Assembly (NCBI GenBank): GCA_947630795.1
Contig: CANRJC010000017.1
Coordinates: 1 to 33,492, forward strand
DNA: 33,492 nucleotides
Direction of reading: 5' to 3'
Source of the DNA: an uncultured Phascolarctobacterium sp.
GTDB lineage: Bacteria; Bacillota; Negativicutes; Acidaminococcales; Acidaminococcaceae
Numbering within the stretch: position 1 is the first letter of the stretch; every line of letters starts with the position of its first letter. Of the stretch, positions 1 through 7,450 are shown in pieces. The translations under genes were made by a program, and so were the position numbers. The notes below the pieces were generated by a model. The model had not been told where the DNA came from. It saw only the letters and a program-made list of their open reading frames with translations, and did not search any database.

Positions 1-47
1 GGGGCGCGAGAGCGCTGCCGGTTTTGTGCCCTTACAGGGCTGAGTCA

Positions 48-70
48 AACCACCGGCTAAGCCGGTGGTT
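48..70. other. Perfect 10-bp inverted repeat (hairpin)
   Basis: Arms at 48-57 and 61-70 (AACCACCGGC / GCCGGTGGTT) pair perfectly around a 3-base loop. Neither side carries a run of T residues, so it is not a clear intrinsic terminator. It could be a stability hairpin at the end of a transcript from outside the window. No gene is seen in 1-95. Confidence 0.55.
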
Positions 71-81
71 ATGATTGCATG

Positions 82-113
82 AAAAAAGGCGGGCGCTATG
101 CCGGCACGCCCGC
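82..113 (-). terminator. Intrinsic terminator, minus strand
   Basis: A 7-bp GC stem (89-95 with 107-113) is followed on the minus strand by six T residues (the A run at 82-87). It lies beyond the terminator of the symporter gene, so it either backs up that terminator or ends a short separate transcript starting near 163, where TATAAT is present on the minus strand. Confidence 0.6.
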
Positions 114-225
114 TGGGCGAAGAACAAGCAGAAAGGATGTTTCGCGCTTTACGCCCTGAGGTCTATTATAGCACAAAGAAAGCGCCGGGACAGGATTATT
201 TAAACTTGCACGCTGTACAAGAGGG

Positions 226-280
226 TGAAGCGTTAGGCGTGCTTTCCTCAACTCCACACTCCACTCTTCACACTCCAAAC
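226..280. repeat. Composite dispersed repeat, copy 1
   Basis: The segment holds GCGTTAGGCGTG followed by a CTCAACTCCACACTCC-type heptamer run (CTCCACA / CTCCAAA units). The same arrangement recurs at 27387-27500 and 28886-29077, and parts of it at 20810-20896 and 28519-28600. This copy sits just beyond the 3' end of the symporter transcript. Nothing in 114-283 looks coding. Confidence 0.7.
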
Positions 281-283
281 TAT

Positions 284-313
284 AAAAAGGCTCCGCCGCA
301 GCGGAGCCTTTTT
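284..313 (-). terminator. Terminator of the symporter gene
   Basis: A 13-base stem (284-296 with 301-313) with a CGCA loop has A residues on one flank and T residues on the other, so it can act in both directions. It lies 42 bases past the stop codon of the symporter gene and is its most likely transcription end. Confidence 0.85.
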
Positions 314-355
314 GATGAGCATAGCCCAAAACGATCGTCGCCTTCGGCGTACGTC

Positions 356-1705
356 TTATTTTTGCTCTTTCTCTTCTTCCAAATGCTTGTAATAAGCCTT
401 GGTCTCGGCTACGATCACTCCGCTCAACAGCAGCAGTGCGATCAAGTTAGGAATGGCCATCAGGCCGTTCACGATATCGGCCAAAGTCCAAATCGTCTCC
501 AGCTTCAGGAAGGGAGCGCAGGCAACGATGATGATGAAGAAGATACGGTAAGGCATGATGCCCTTGACGCCGCTCAAATATTCCACGCAGCGCTCGCCGT
601 AATAGTTCCAGCCCAAGGTGGTGGTGAAAGCGAAGAGGGAGAGAGCCACCATCAAAAGGAAGCTGCCGAAGCTTGCAAAGCTGCTGTTGAAGGCCGCGTC
701 GGTCATAGCCGCGCCGTTCAGATCGCCGCTCCACACGCCGGTGACCACCAGGGTCAGGCCCGTCAGGCTGCAGATGATGATGGTGTCGATGAAAGTGCCG
801 GTCATGGATACCAAGCCCTGCTCGGCAGGCCATTTGGTCTTGGCGGCGGCGGCCACGATGGGCGCGGAGCCTAAGCCGGACTCATTGGAGAAAACGCCTC
901 TGGCCACACCGCTGCGCATAGCCAGCATCACGGTGGCTCCTAAGAAGCCGCCCTGAGCTGCGGTGGTGGTGAAAGCGCATTCGAAAACTTTGCCGATGGC
1001 GGCCGGCACGCTGCCGGCGTTCATGATGAGGATGCTGACGGTGGCCAGCAGATAGAGCACGGCCATGAAGGGCACGATGGCGGCGGTCACTTTGGCGATG
1101 GATTTAAGGCCGCCGATGGTGACTACGGCCACCAGCACGGTCAAAACGCCGCCGGTGATGAAGGGATGCAAGCCCAAAGTGATCTGGGTGATCTCGGTGA
1201 TGGAATTGATCTGGGCGAAGGTGCCGATGCCGAAGCAGGCGCACAGCACGCCGAAGAGAGCGAAGATGACGGCCAGGGGCTTATAGCTTTTGCCCAAGCC
1301 GTTCTCGATGTAGTACATGGGGCCGCCTGAGATGTTGCCGTTGTCGTCCACTTTGCGGAATTTTACGGCCAGCATGCATTCGGCGTATTTGGTGGCCATG
1401 CCGAAGAAGGCAGCTACCCACATCCAGAAGAGAGCGCCGGGGCCGCCGGCCTTGATGGCGGTGGCTACGCCCACGATGTTGCCGGTGCCGACGGTAGCGG
1501 CCAAGGCGGTGCACAGAGCCTTGAAGCTGGTAACGTCGCCCTCGCCTTCGCTTTTAGCGGCGAAGATCATCTTCAGGGCATGGGGCAGGCGCAGGACCTG
1601 GATCAGGTTCAGCCGCACGGTGAGCAGCATGCCCGTGCCTACCAAAAGGATCAAGAGCGGCGGGCCCCACACGAAACTATCGATCTCGTTCAACAATTCC
1701 AACAT
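356..1705 (-). CDS. alsT: Sodium:alanine/glycine symporter, AGCS (AlsT) family
   Basis: A 449-residue integral membrane protein that imports alanine or glycine with Na+. It matches the AGCS family along its length: hydrophobic N-terminal segment, a conserved core near ALAATVGTGNIVGVATA and AGGPGALFWMW, and about ten membrane segments. The open frame runs upstream through the riboswitch leader. The start at 1705 is chosen because GGAGG lies just upstream and the protein then begins MLELLNEIDSFVWGP, as in relatives. A tandem glycine riboswitch in the leader points to glycine as the relevant solute. The assignment to family is secure; the exact substrate is inferred from the riboswitch. Confidence 0.95.
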   Translation of the reverse strand: MLELLNEIDSFVWGPPLLILLVGTGMLLTVRLNLIQVLRLPHALKMIFAAKSEGEGDVTSFKALCTALAATVGTGNIVGVATAIKAGGPGALFWMWVAAFFGMATKYAECMLAVKFRKVDDNGNISGGPMYYIENGLGKSYKPLAVIFALFGVLCACFGIGTFAQINSITEITQITLGLHPFITGGVLTVLVAVVTIGGLKSIAKVTAAIVPFMAVLYLLATVSILIMNAGSVPAAIGKVFECAFTTTAAQGGFLGATVMLAMRSGVARGVFSNESGLGSAPIVAAAAKTKWPAEQGLVSMTGTFIDTIIICSLTGLTLVVTGVWSGDLNGAAMTDAAFNSSFASFGSFLLMVALSLFAFTTTLGWNYYGERCVEYLSGVKGIMPYRIFFIIIVACAPFLKLETIWTLADIVNGLMAIPNLIALLLLSGVIVAETKAYYKHLEEEKEQK

Positions 1706-1788
1706 AACTTGCTTCCTCCTCACTTTTTTGAGCAAATGGGTGGAGAAAAGAGGCCGTCTTGAGCCGATGAGCACAGGCTCCCTCCCAA

Positions 1789-1818
1789 GAAAAAAGCTTC
1801 CGAAGCGACTCCGGAAGC
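1789..1818 (-). terminator. Riboswitch-linked terminator (attenuator)
   Basis: A GCTTCCG / CGGAAGC stem (1796-1802 with 1812-1818) followed on the minus strand by seven T residues sits between the second glycine aptamer and the symporter start codon. It is the likely expression platform. Its placement suggests premature termination is controlled by ligand; the direction of control cannot be read directly. Confidence 0.8.
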
Positions 1819-1861
1819 AAAGAGCAAAGACACCGCCCCGCCCGGCTTTAGGCCGGCGGTT

Positions 1862-2038
1862 CGGTACAGCTCTGTCCTTTGGCCTGAGAGATTGAAAAGA
1901 GCGCTGCTCTTTTTTGCCCCTTCGGCACCCTTTTTGAGGGACTCTCCAGAGTCGTGTCCGGCGGCAGTTCTCCGCTGTCTTGCGCAGCACCTGAGAGTTT
2001 CGCTCCTTCGGTAGGCCTCGCGGGCCTTCTCCTGCCGT
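1862..2038 (-). promoter_or_regulatory. Tandem glycine riboswitch
   Basis: Two glycine aptamers lie in series on the minus strand. Aptamer I is about 1962-2037, closed by CGGCAG/CTGCCG, and contains the conserved GGAGCGAAACTCTCAGG core. Aptamer II is about 1863-1955 with the second CTCTCAGGCCAAAGGACAGAG core. The short linker between them is typical of the cooperative tandem class. The leader is transcribed from the promoter at 2071-2098 and controls the glycine/alanine symporter gene downstream. Confidence 0.93.
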
Positions 2039-2070
2039 CTTCAACCACACTTTCTTCACTTATACCGCAT

Positions 2071-2098
2071 ATTATAACACAAATAATCCGTATTGCAA
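2071..2098 (-). promoter_or_regulatory. Sigma-A promoter of the riboswitch-symporter transcript
   Basis: On the minus strand, TTGCAA (2093-2098) and TATAAT (2071-2076) are separated by 16 bases. The expected transcription start near 2064 falls just upstream of aptamer I. The rest of the gap between this promoter and the ModE-like stop at 2195 is AT-rich with no further gene. Confidence 0.75.
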
Positions 2099-2194
2099 GG
2101 GCAGAAGGAAATTTTTTCCGCTCCCGCGCAAAAATCATCGTCCTTTCGTCTTCTCTCTTTTATTTCAGAACGATTGAAAAAAACTGCGGTCTTT

Positions 2195-2548
2195 TTATTT
2201 CGTCCCGAAATATTTCGCGAAACTTTTTTCCGCCTGCTCCTGCACTTCTTTGTCGAAAGCAAGGTAAGCGGCCAATAAAGTTTTCCCTTCTTCCGTTAGA
2301 ACAGCGGAGCCTCCGTGGGCTCCTCCCGCCGTCGCTTCGATCAATTTATAACCGAGGTCTCGCTCTGCCCGCCGCAAGATCTTCCACGCCTTGCTGCTGG
2401 ACATGCCCATGCTTTGATAAGCTGCCCTGAGCGAACCGAAGTGCTCTGTCAATTCCATCAATTCGGCCACGCCCTTGCCGAAGGCCAGTTCGTTGTTGAA
2501 GACCCGCACTTTCACGTGAAATTTTTGCGGTGCTTTATATCCGTCCAC
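2195..2548 (-). CDS. ModE-like winged-helix regulator, DNA-binding domain only
   Basis: A 117-residue protein resembling the N-terminal LysR-type winged-helix domain of ModE, the molybdate-responsive repressor. Diagnostic stretches are FGSLRAAYQSMGMSSSKAW, KILRRAERDLGYKL and GGAHGGSAVLTEEGKTLL. The C-terminal molybdate-binding (MOP) domains of full ModE are absent. A GTG start at 2548 is preferred: it lies one base past the stop of the MoeA-like gene and follows a G-rich ribosome-binding stretch. As the last gene of the mod cluster it probably regulates molybdenum genes, but how it would sense molybdate is not visible. Confidence 0.82.
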   Translation of the reverse strand: MDGYKAPQKFHVKVRVFNNELAFGKGVAELMELTEHFGSLRAAYQSMGMSSSKAWKILRRAERDLGYKLIEATAGGAHGGSAVLTEEGKTLLAAYLAFDKEVQEQAEKSFAKYFGTK

Positions 2549-2549
2549 T

Positions 2550-3575
2550 TCACCACCCCCCGGCAAAACCGCAAGCGGGATATACACAGGTCTTGCAGCC
2601 TAAGCAGAGGCCGCCTTCGCCCAAAGCGGCGAGTTCTTCCCTTTTGATCTCATCCCCCGCTGCCAAACGGGGCAGCACCGCATCGAAGATGGTGGCCGGG
2701 GCGTGCATGACACAGCCGGGCAGGCCGCACACCGCTATGTTTTCATTTAAATAAGCCAGCATGAACATGGCGCCCGGCAGCACCGGCGCCCCGTAGCTCA
2801 CCACTTGGGCGCCGCTGGCGGCGATGGCGGCGGGGGTCCTGTCGTCCGGGTCAACGCTCATGCCCCCGGTGCAGAAGATAAGTTGAGCCCCGGCAGCCGC
2901 AGCCTCCCCTATGGCCGCGCATAAAGTGCGAGGTTCGTCGCCGGTAAGTTTTTCGTAAATGACTTCTATACCGTAGGCCGCCGATCTGGCTTTCACGACG
3001 GGGCCGAAGCCGTCTTGCACCAAGCCCTTGGCCACTTCGTTGCCGGTGATCAAAAGAGCGGCCCGCTTTTTTACGAAGGGCAGAACGGAAAAGACGGGGC
3101 CTTCACCCAAAGCGGCGAGCACTTTTTCTATTTTCTTTTTGGCGATGACCAGGGGGATGATGCGCAGGCCCGCCACTTTGTCCCCTTTTTTCACGCTTCT
3201 GTTGCCTAAGCGAGAGGCGGCCATCATTTCTCCCGCGCTGTTTAAAAGAAGCAATTTTTCTTTATCGACTTTGAAGAGGCCCTTCTCTTTGGCGAAAAGT
3301 TCGATCTTGCCTTCGCTGCAGGGGCCGGCCTCTAAGCCCTCGCCGGCGCAGGCAGTCGCCAAAAGTTGCGCCGCTTCTTCTTCGTGCAACAAAGAAGGGT
3401 CCGGCTCCCACACGTAAAGGTGCTCCTTGCCCATAGAAAGGAGCAGGGGTATGTCTTCTTCCTGCACGATGTGGCCTTTGCGAAAGGCAGGGCCCTTCAT
3501 CACGCCGGGCACGATGCGGGTGAGGTCGTGGCAGAGGACGCAGCCTGCTGCCTCTTCGGTCTTGATCAGTTTCAT
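2550..3575 (-). CDS. MoeA/MogA-like molybdopterin-binding protein with Cys-rich C-terminus
   Basis: A 341-residue cytoplasmic protein of the molybdopterin-binding family, which bind or process the dithiolene cofactor or insert molybdate. The core MPT-binding fold shows as ALLITGNEVAKG, FCTGGMSVDPDDRTP and a C-terminal half with GAPVLPGAMFMLAYL and CGLPGCVMHAPAT. It is shorter than classical MoeA (about 400) and resembles the MoeA-like proteins found beside molybdenum hydroxylases. Two features stand out: a Cys pair at C12/C15 and a C-terminal C324-x2-C327-x2-C330-x4-C335 motif that looks metal-binding. It lies between modA and the ModE-like gene. GGAGAG precedes the start. The family is secure, the exact step is not. 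Confidence 0.85.
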   Translation of the reverse strand: MKLIKTEEAAGCVLCHDLTRIVPGVMKGPAFRKGHIVQEEDIPLLLSMGKEHLYVWEPDPSLLHEEEAAQLLATACAGEGLEAGPCSEGKIELFAKEKGLFKVDKEKLLLLNSAGEMMAASRLGNRSVKKGDKVAGLRIIPLVIAKKKIEKVLAALGEGPVFSVLPFVKKRAALLITGNEVAKGLVQDGFGPVVKARSAAYGIEVIYEKLTGDEPRTLCAAIGEAAAAGAQLIFCTGGMSVDPDDRTPAAIAASGAQVVSYGAPVLPGAMFMLAYLNENIAVCGLPGCVMHAPATIFDAVLPRLAAGDEIKREELAALGEGGLCLGCKTCVYPACGFAGGW

Positions 3576-3611
3576 GATCTGCTCTCCTTTTTTCCGAGCT
3601 TTGAGTTCAAA

Positions 3612-4397
3612 CTAGTCTTTCAAAGGCGTGAAGCCGTAGCGTTTGAAGACCGCCCCAGCTTCTTCGCTCGTCAGATAGGTCGCAAAGCGCTCTGCAGCCG
3701 CCTTCTGCTTGCTCTTCTTCAGCACAGCGAGAGGATAGACGATCTTCTCCGCTCCCTTGCTCTCCTCTGCTCTTGCTATCACTTCTACCTGAGAAGAGAG
3801 AGCGGCATCGGTGGCATACACCAGCCCCGCTTTGGCGTTGCCCGCCGCCACCCAGGCCAGCACCTGACTGACGCTGGTGGCTAGCGTCGCCTTGGGCTCT
3901 ATCTCTTGCCACAGGCCCAGCCCGGCCAGATAATTTTTGGCATAAGTCCCCGCCGGCACCACGGCCGGGTCGCCGACGGCCACCGGCGCTGCCTTGGGAA
4001 GGTCGGCGAAGCTTTTGATGCCGGCCGGGTTGCCCTTGGGCACCGCCAGCACCAATTCATTGCTCAAAAGGGGCCGCACGGCGTTTTTTTCTATAAGCTC
4101 TCGTTTCACCAAGGCGTTCACGGGCCCCGGGGCTGCGGCGATGAAGATATCCGCCTCTAAGCCCTGCTCCAGCTGCCGCTCGAGACGGCCCGAGCCGTCG
4201 TACACGCCCTGCACTTCGATCTTTTCTTTTTGCAAGAAGGCAGGGAGCAGTTCTTTCTCCATGATCTCTTCCAAACTGGCGGCCGCCGCCAAACGCAGGA
4301 CAGTCTCGCTTTTAGGTTGCGGTTTAGAAGTCGAGCAGCCGGTCAGTATCGCCAACAATAAAAGAGACCCGAAGAAAAGAGCACAACGTTTCAACAT
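3612..4397 (-). CDS. modA: Molybdate ABC transporter substrate-binding lipoprotein
   Basis: A 261-residue exported lipoprotein that captures molybdate (or tungstate) outside the membrane. The N-terminus has a hydrophobic signal segment ending in the lipobox LTGC, with Cys21 the lipidated residue. ModA hallmarks follow: RLAAAASLEE, an early GSGRLERQLEQGLEADIF block, NELVLAVPKGNP, and a late VLAWVAAGNAKAGLVYATDA block. AGGAGGTG lies six bases before the start. It follows modC after a 96-base gap, an order (modB, modC, modA) different from the common modABC. Confidence 0.94.
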   Translation of the reverse strand: MLKRCALFFGSLLLLAILTGCSTSKPQPKSETVLRLAAAASLEEIMEKELLPAFLQKEKIEVQGVYDGSGRLERQLEQGLEADIFIAAAPGPVNALVKRELIEKNAVRPLLSNELVLAVPKGNPAGIKSFADLPKAAPVAVGDPAVVPAGTYAKNYLAGLGLWQEIEPKATLATSVSQVLAWVAAGNAKAGLVYATDAALSSQVEVIARAEESKGAEKIVYPLAVLKKSKQKAAAERFATYLTSEEAGAVFKRYGFTPLKD

Positions 4398-4493
4398 GAC
4401 AGCACCTCCTGTGATCTTCCCGAAAAATAAACAGATATTTTTAACGCGAACATGCCTTCCGCGATCTTCCTATATAAAGACAGCCGAGATCTT

Positions 4494-5159
4494 TTAACAG
4501 GAGAGCACCTTCTCTGCCCTTCCCCTATTTATGCGTAAAATATTTTGACAAAGGGGCAAAAGCTCGTCTCTTCTGTGGCTGACGATGACGGCCAAAGCTC
4601 CGCTCTCTTGCAGCAAAAGCCGTAATTCGCCGCTCACTTCTTGGCGCAGTTCGTCGTCCAGGCCGCCGAAAGGTTCGTCCAGCAAGATGAGCTTGGGCCG
4701 AGAGGCCGCGAGGCGGGCCAGAGCCAAGCGCTGTTTTTCGCCCCAGCTCAAATTTTTCGGGTAGCGTTTTTCGTAGCCTGCCAATTTGAAGCGACGCAAA
4801 AGAGCGGCGAGCTCGCTTTTTTCTTCTTGCGCCGCTAAATGCAGCCGCAAAAGACCGCAGCGGATGTTCTCGGCAACTGTGAGATTCTGAAAAAGAGCAA
4901 AATTCGGGAAGAGATAGCCGCACTTTCTCTCTTGCGGAGTTAAACTAAGACCTCTCGCAGTGTCGGCCAAAAGCTTACCGTTCAATTCGATAAAGCCGCT
5001 GTCGATCTCTAAAAGCCCGGCCAAACATTTCAGCAGCGTGGTCTTGCCGCTGCCGGAGGGGCCCATCAGCCCCAGCACCGGCTGCCGCGAGTCTAGGTGC
5101 AGGCAAATATCCACGGCGAAGGCTGGCAGCTCTTTGCGAAAAGCAGCATTCAGTTCCAT
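4494..5159 (-). CDS. modC: Molybdate ABC transporter ATP-binding protein (short form)
   Basis: A 221-residue cytoplasmic ATPase that powers molybdate import. Walker A is GPSGSGKTT, Walker B is LILLDEPFGGLD, followed by the switch histidine in VIVSHRRDE. The signature motif is LSWGEKQR rather than the usual LSGGQ/LSGGE, a modest deviation. The C-terminal MOP domain of classical ModC (about 350 residues) is missing, so feedback by bound molybdate through this subunit is unlikely. It starts one base after the modB stop, so the two are translationally linked. Confidence 0.88.
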   Translation of the reverse strand: MELNAAFRKELPAFAVDICLHLDSRQPVLGLMGPSGSGKTTLLKCLAGLLEIDSGFIELNGKLLADTARGLSLTPQERKCGYLFPNFALFQNLTVAENIRCGLLRLHLAAQEEKSELAALLRRFKLAGYEKRYPKNLSWGEKQRLALARLAASRPKLILLDEPFGGLDDELRQEVSGELRLLLQESGALAVIVSHRRDELLPLCQNILRINRGRAEKVLSC

Positions 5160-5160
5160 C

Positions 5161-5841
5161 TCAACCCTCCCTTTTTTTGCTGCTGCGGTAGAGGAAAAGA
5201 TTCAAGAAAAAGACTGCGGCCAGCCCCAAGAGGGCCGCCGCCCCCGCATAAAGAGCGGCCTCTTGCCAGCGCCCCGCAGCCGCAGAGCTGTAAATAGCCA
5301 AGGGCAGAGTGCGGGTGAGGCCGGCGATGTTGCCGGCCAGCATCACGGTGGCCCCGAATTCTCCCAGAGACCGTGCAAAGGCCAGCACCGCCCCGGCGAT
5401 CAAACCTCCTAAAGCATTGGGCAGCAAAACTTTGCGGAAGATGGCCGCCTCTCCCATGCCCAAGGTGCGGGCCGCTGCGGCCAAGTCCGGGTCCACCTGC
5501 TCCAAGGCTGCCCGAGCGGACCGATACAGCAGCGGAAAAGCGATGACGGCTGCGGCCAGCACCGTCCCCGCCCAAGTGAAGGCGAAAGAAAAGCCCAAGA
5601 GCTCGCGGCACAGACGGCCCAGAGGCCCGTTAGTGCCGAAGAGCCACAGCAAAAAGAAACCGGTCACGGTGGGAGGCAGCACCAAAGGCAAAGTGAAGAT
5701 GCTGTCCCAAAAGAGCTGCCGGCGAGCCGGCAGCCTCCCCGTCTGCCAAGCCGCCGCAAGGCCCAAAAGAAAGACGATGAGAGTGGTGCACACCGCCGTT
5801 TTTAAAGACAGCCACAAAGGGCTCCAGTCCAAAGCGTACAT
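5161..5841 (-). CDS. modB: Molybdate ABC transporter permease
   Basis: A 226-residue inner-membrane permease with about five membrane segments. It carries the EAA-loop region (ARTLGMGEAAIFRKVLLPNALGG) that docks onto the ATPase, and the ModB-typical SLGEFGATVMLAGNIAG block near residues 155-175. It begins four bases after the MOSC-MogA stop and ends one base before modC, placing it within one transcript. Confidence 0.94.
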   Translation of the reverse strand: MYALDWSPLWLSLKTAVCTTLIVFLLGLAAAWQTGRLPARRQLFWDSIFTLPLVLPPTVTGFFLLWLFGTNGPLGRLCRELLGFSFAFTWAGTVLAAAVIAFPLLYRSARAALEQVDPDLAAAARTLGMGEAAIFRKVLLPNALGGLIAGAVLAFARSLGEFGATVMLAGNIAGLTRTLPLAIYSSAAAGRWQEAALYAGAAALLGLAAVFFLNLFLYRSSKKREG

Positions 5842-5845
5842 CGCA

Positions 5846-6790
5846 TCACCTGCCGCAGTCTTTCACTGCGCCGCCTAAAAGAGCCAAAGCGTGCTCTAAA
5901 ACAGGCAAAAGATAAGTCAAACATTCTTCCGCCGCCTTGGGGCTGCCCGGCAGGTTGACGATGAGGCACTTGCCTCGGGTCACCGCCACCCCGCGGCTCA
6001 GCATGGCCCGGGGCGTGATGGTGAGCGAGTAGGCCCGCAGGGCTTCGGCGATGCCCGGCACCTGCCTGTCTCCCACCGCCAGCGTCGCTTCGGGCGTCAC
6101 GTCCCGAAAAGCCAAGCCGGTGCCGCCGGCAGTGATGATGAGATCGATGGCCCGTCTGTCTGCCAATTCTCTTAAGAGACGGCTGATGTCAGCTGCAACA
6201 TCCGGCACTATCTCATAAGCGGCCACCGCATAGCCTGCTTTTTCCAATATCGCCACAGCCTTCGGGCCGCTCAGATCTTCTCTTTCACCTCTCGCAGAGC
6301 GGTCTGAAACGGTCACCACCGCCGCCCGCACTTTCGGCGAAGCTGCAACATAGGTCAAAAGATCGCCCACCTTTAAGCTTCCTCCTTCTAAAACTTCGGC
6401 GAAAAGCCCCAGCGTCGGCATCAAACACTTGCCGGTGCGGCGGGCGACGCTGCAGCCCTCATGGCACTCTTTGCCCCGTTGGGTCAGCTTTAAGACTACA
6501 CCGCTCCCGCTTTTCAATATGGCTCCCGGCTGTAAAAGTTCTTCGGCTATGCCTTTAAGTAAAATATTTTCTCCAAAGGCGCCGGGGGGAAGGTCAAGAG
6601 CATTTTCTTTTGCGAAAGCGGAGGCTGCTTCGCTCCTTAAGAGGGAGACCTGACGGTGCCACTTCCCGGCGTGAGCGTCGCCTGCGATGCCGAGCCCTTT
6701 TTCTAAAAATATTTCTTTGACTGCCCTCTTCGCCGTGCCTCTCTTTTCGCTGAGGCAGAGGGCCGCTATCTCGGCTACTATTTTTCCCAT
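5846..6790 (-). CDS. MOSC domain - MogA/MoaB fusion protein
   Basis: A 314-residue two-domain protein. Residues 1 to about 150 form a MOSC domain, the sulfur-carrier module found in Moco sulfurases, with GLGIAGDAHAGKWHRQVSLL and a Cys-containing stretch (GKECHEGCSVARRTGKC). Residues from about 155 form a MogA/MoaB domain that adenylylates molybdopterin before metal insertion: VTVSDRSARGEREDLSGP, ITAGGTGLAFRDVTPEAT and the C-terminal NLPGSPKA. The start at 6790 lies inside the end of moaC (13-base overlap) with GGAG upstream; the open frame extends further back but only by reading into moaC. Its neighbours moaC and modB fit Moco assembly. Confidence 0.9.
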   Translation of the reverse strand: MGKIVAEIAALCLSEKRGTAKRAVKEIFLEKGLGIAGDAHAGKWHRQVSLLRSEAASAFAKENALDLPPGAFGENILLKGIAEELLQPGAILKSGSGVVLKLTQRGKECHEGCSVARRTGKCLMPTLGLFAEVLEGGSLKVGDLLTYVAASPKVRAAVVTVSDRSARGEREDLSGPKAVAILEKAGYAVAAYEIVPDVAADISRLLRELADRRAIDLIITAGGTGLAFRDVTPEATLAVGDRQVPGIAEALRAYSLTITPRAMLSRGVAVTRGKCLIVNLPGSPKAAEECLTYLLPVLEHALALLGGAVKDCGR

Positions 6791-7257
6791 AAAAAATCTC
6801 CGCTCTTTCCGCCTTTTTTGCTCACAAGGTGCACGTTTTCGATCACCATGTTTTTGCTGATGCCCTTGCACATATCGTAGAGAGCCAGCAGGGCCACCTG
6901 TACGCCGGTGAGGGCCTCCATCTCCACTCCCGTGGGGGCATGAGCCGCCGCCCTGCATTCGACTCTTACCGCACAGCGCTCTTCTTCGAAAAAAATTTCT
7001 ATTTCGCAGTTGGTGAGCGGCAGAGGATGACAGAGGGGAATTAACTCGCTCGTCTTCTTCGCTCCCATGATCCCTGCGATGCGGGCCACGGCCAAAGCAT
7101 CCCCTTTGGGCAGTTTTTGCTCTTGCAAAAGCGCCATCACCTTAGCTCCCACGATGATGCGGCCTGTAGCCACGGCCTCTCTGAAAGTAGGCTCTTTGCC
7201 GCCCACATCCACCATCTTCGCTCTGCCTCGCTGGTCCAAATGGCTGAACCCTTCCAT
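6778..7257 (-). CDS. moaC: Cyclic pyranopterin monophosphate synthase
   Basis: A 159-residue cytoplasmic enzyme that, after MoaA, completes the conversion of GTP to cyclic pyranopterin monophosphate, the first step of molybdenum-cofactor synthesis. Family hallmarks are MVDVGGKEPTFREAVATG, the catalytic SELIPLCHPLPLTNCEIE region and TGVEMEALTGVQVALLALYDMCK followed by the conserved lysine region. Its length is standard. TAGGAG precedes the ATG. It overlaps the MOSC-MogA gene by 13 bases. Confidence 0.97.
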   Translation of the reverse strand: MEGFSHLDQRGRAKMVDVGGKEPTFREAVATGRIIVGAKVMALLQEQKLPKGDALAVARIAGIMGAKKTSELIPLCHPLPLTNCEIEIFFEEERCAVRVECRAAAHAPTGVEMEALTGVQVALLALYDMCKGISKNMVIENVHLVSKKGGKSGDFLWEK

Positions 7258-7327
7258 TTTTATCTCCTACCTTTTATCTTGTATATCACTAGTTTAATGC
7301 TTGCTTTTGTTGTGTGATCGTACTTAT

Positions 7328-7437
7328 TTTTGCGAAGACCTTCGGAAAAATATCTGTGCTTATCTTTGCAGACTTTTTTGCGAAAGTCAGCGTTATTTTG
7401 CGAAGATCTTTTGCGAAGGTCTGCGCTTATTTTGCGA
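7328..7437. repeat. Cluster of five TTTTGCGA motifs in the moaA-moaC gap
   Basis: The octamer TTTTGCGA occurs at 7328, 7376, 7396, 7409 and 7430, mostly within a longer imperfect unit, on the minus strand roughly GCAGACCTTCGCAAAATAAG. The 193-base gap between moaA and moaC has no gene. The cluster could be binding sites for a regulator of moaC and the genes after it, or a degenerate tandem repeat. Confidence 0.55.
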
Positions 7438-7450
7438 GGGTCTGCGAGAT

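Noticed and set aside
96-329. Small minus-strand frame near the left edge
   Set aside because: It spans a terminator and a dispersed repeat and has no recognisable product.
7258-7450. Molybdenum-cofactor riboswitch upstream of moaC
   Set aside because: I could not find the conserved core of the Moco aptamer; the region is dominated by short repeats.
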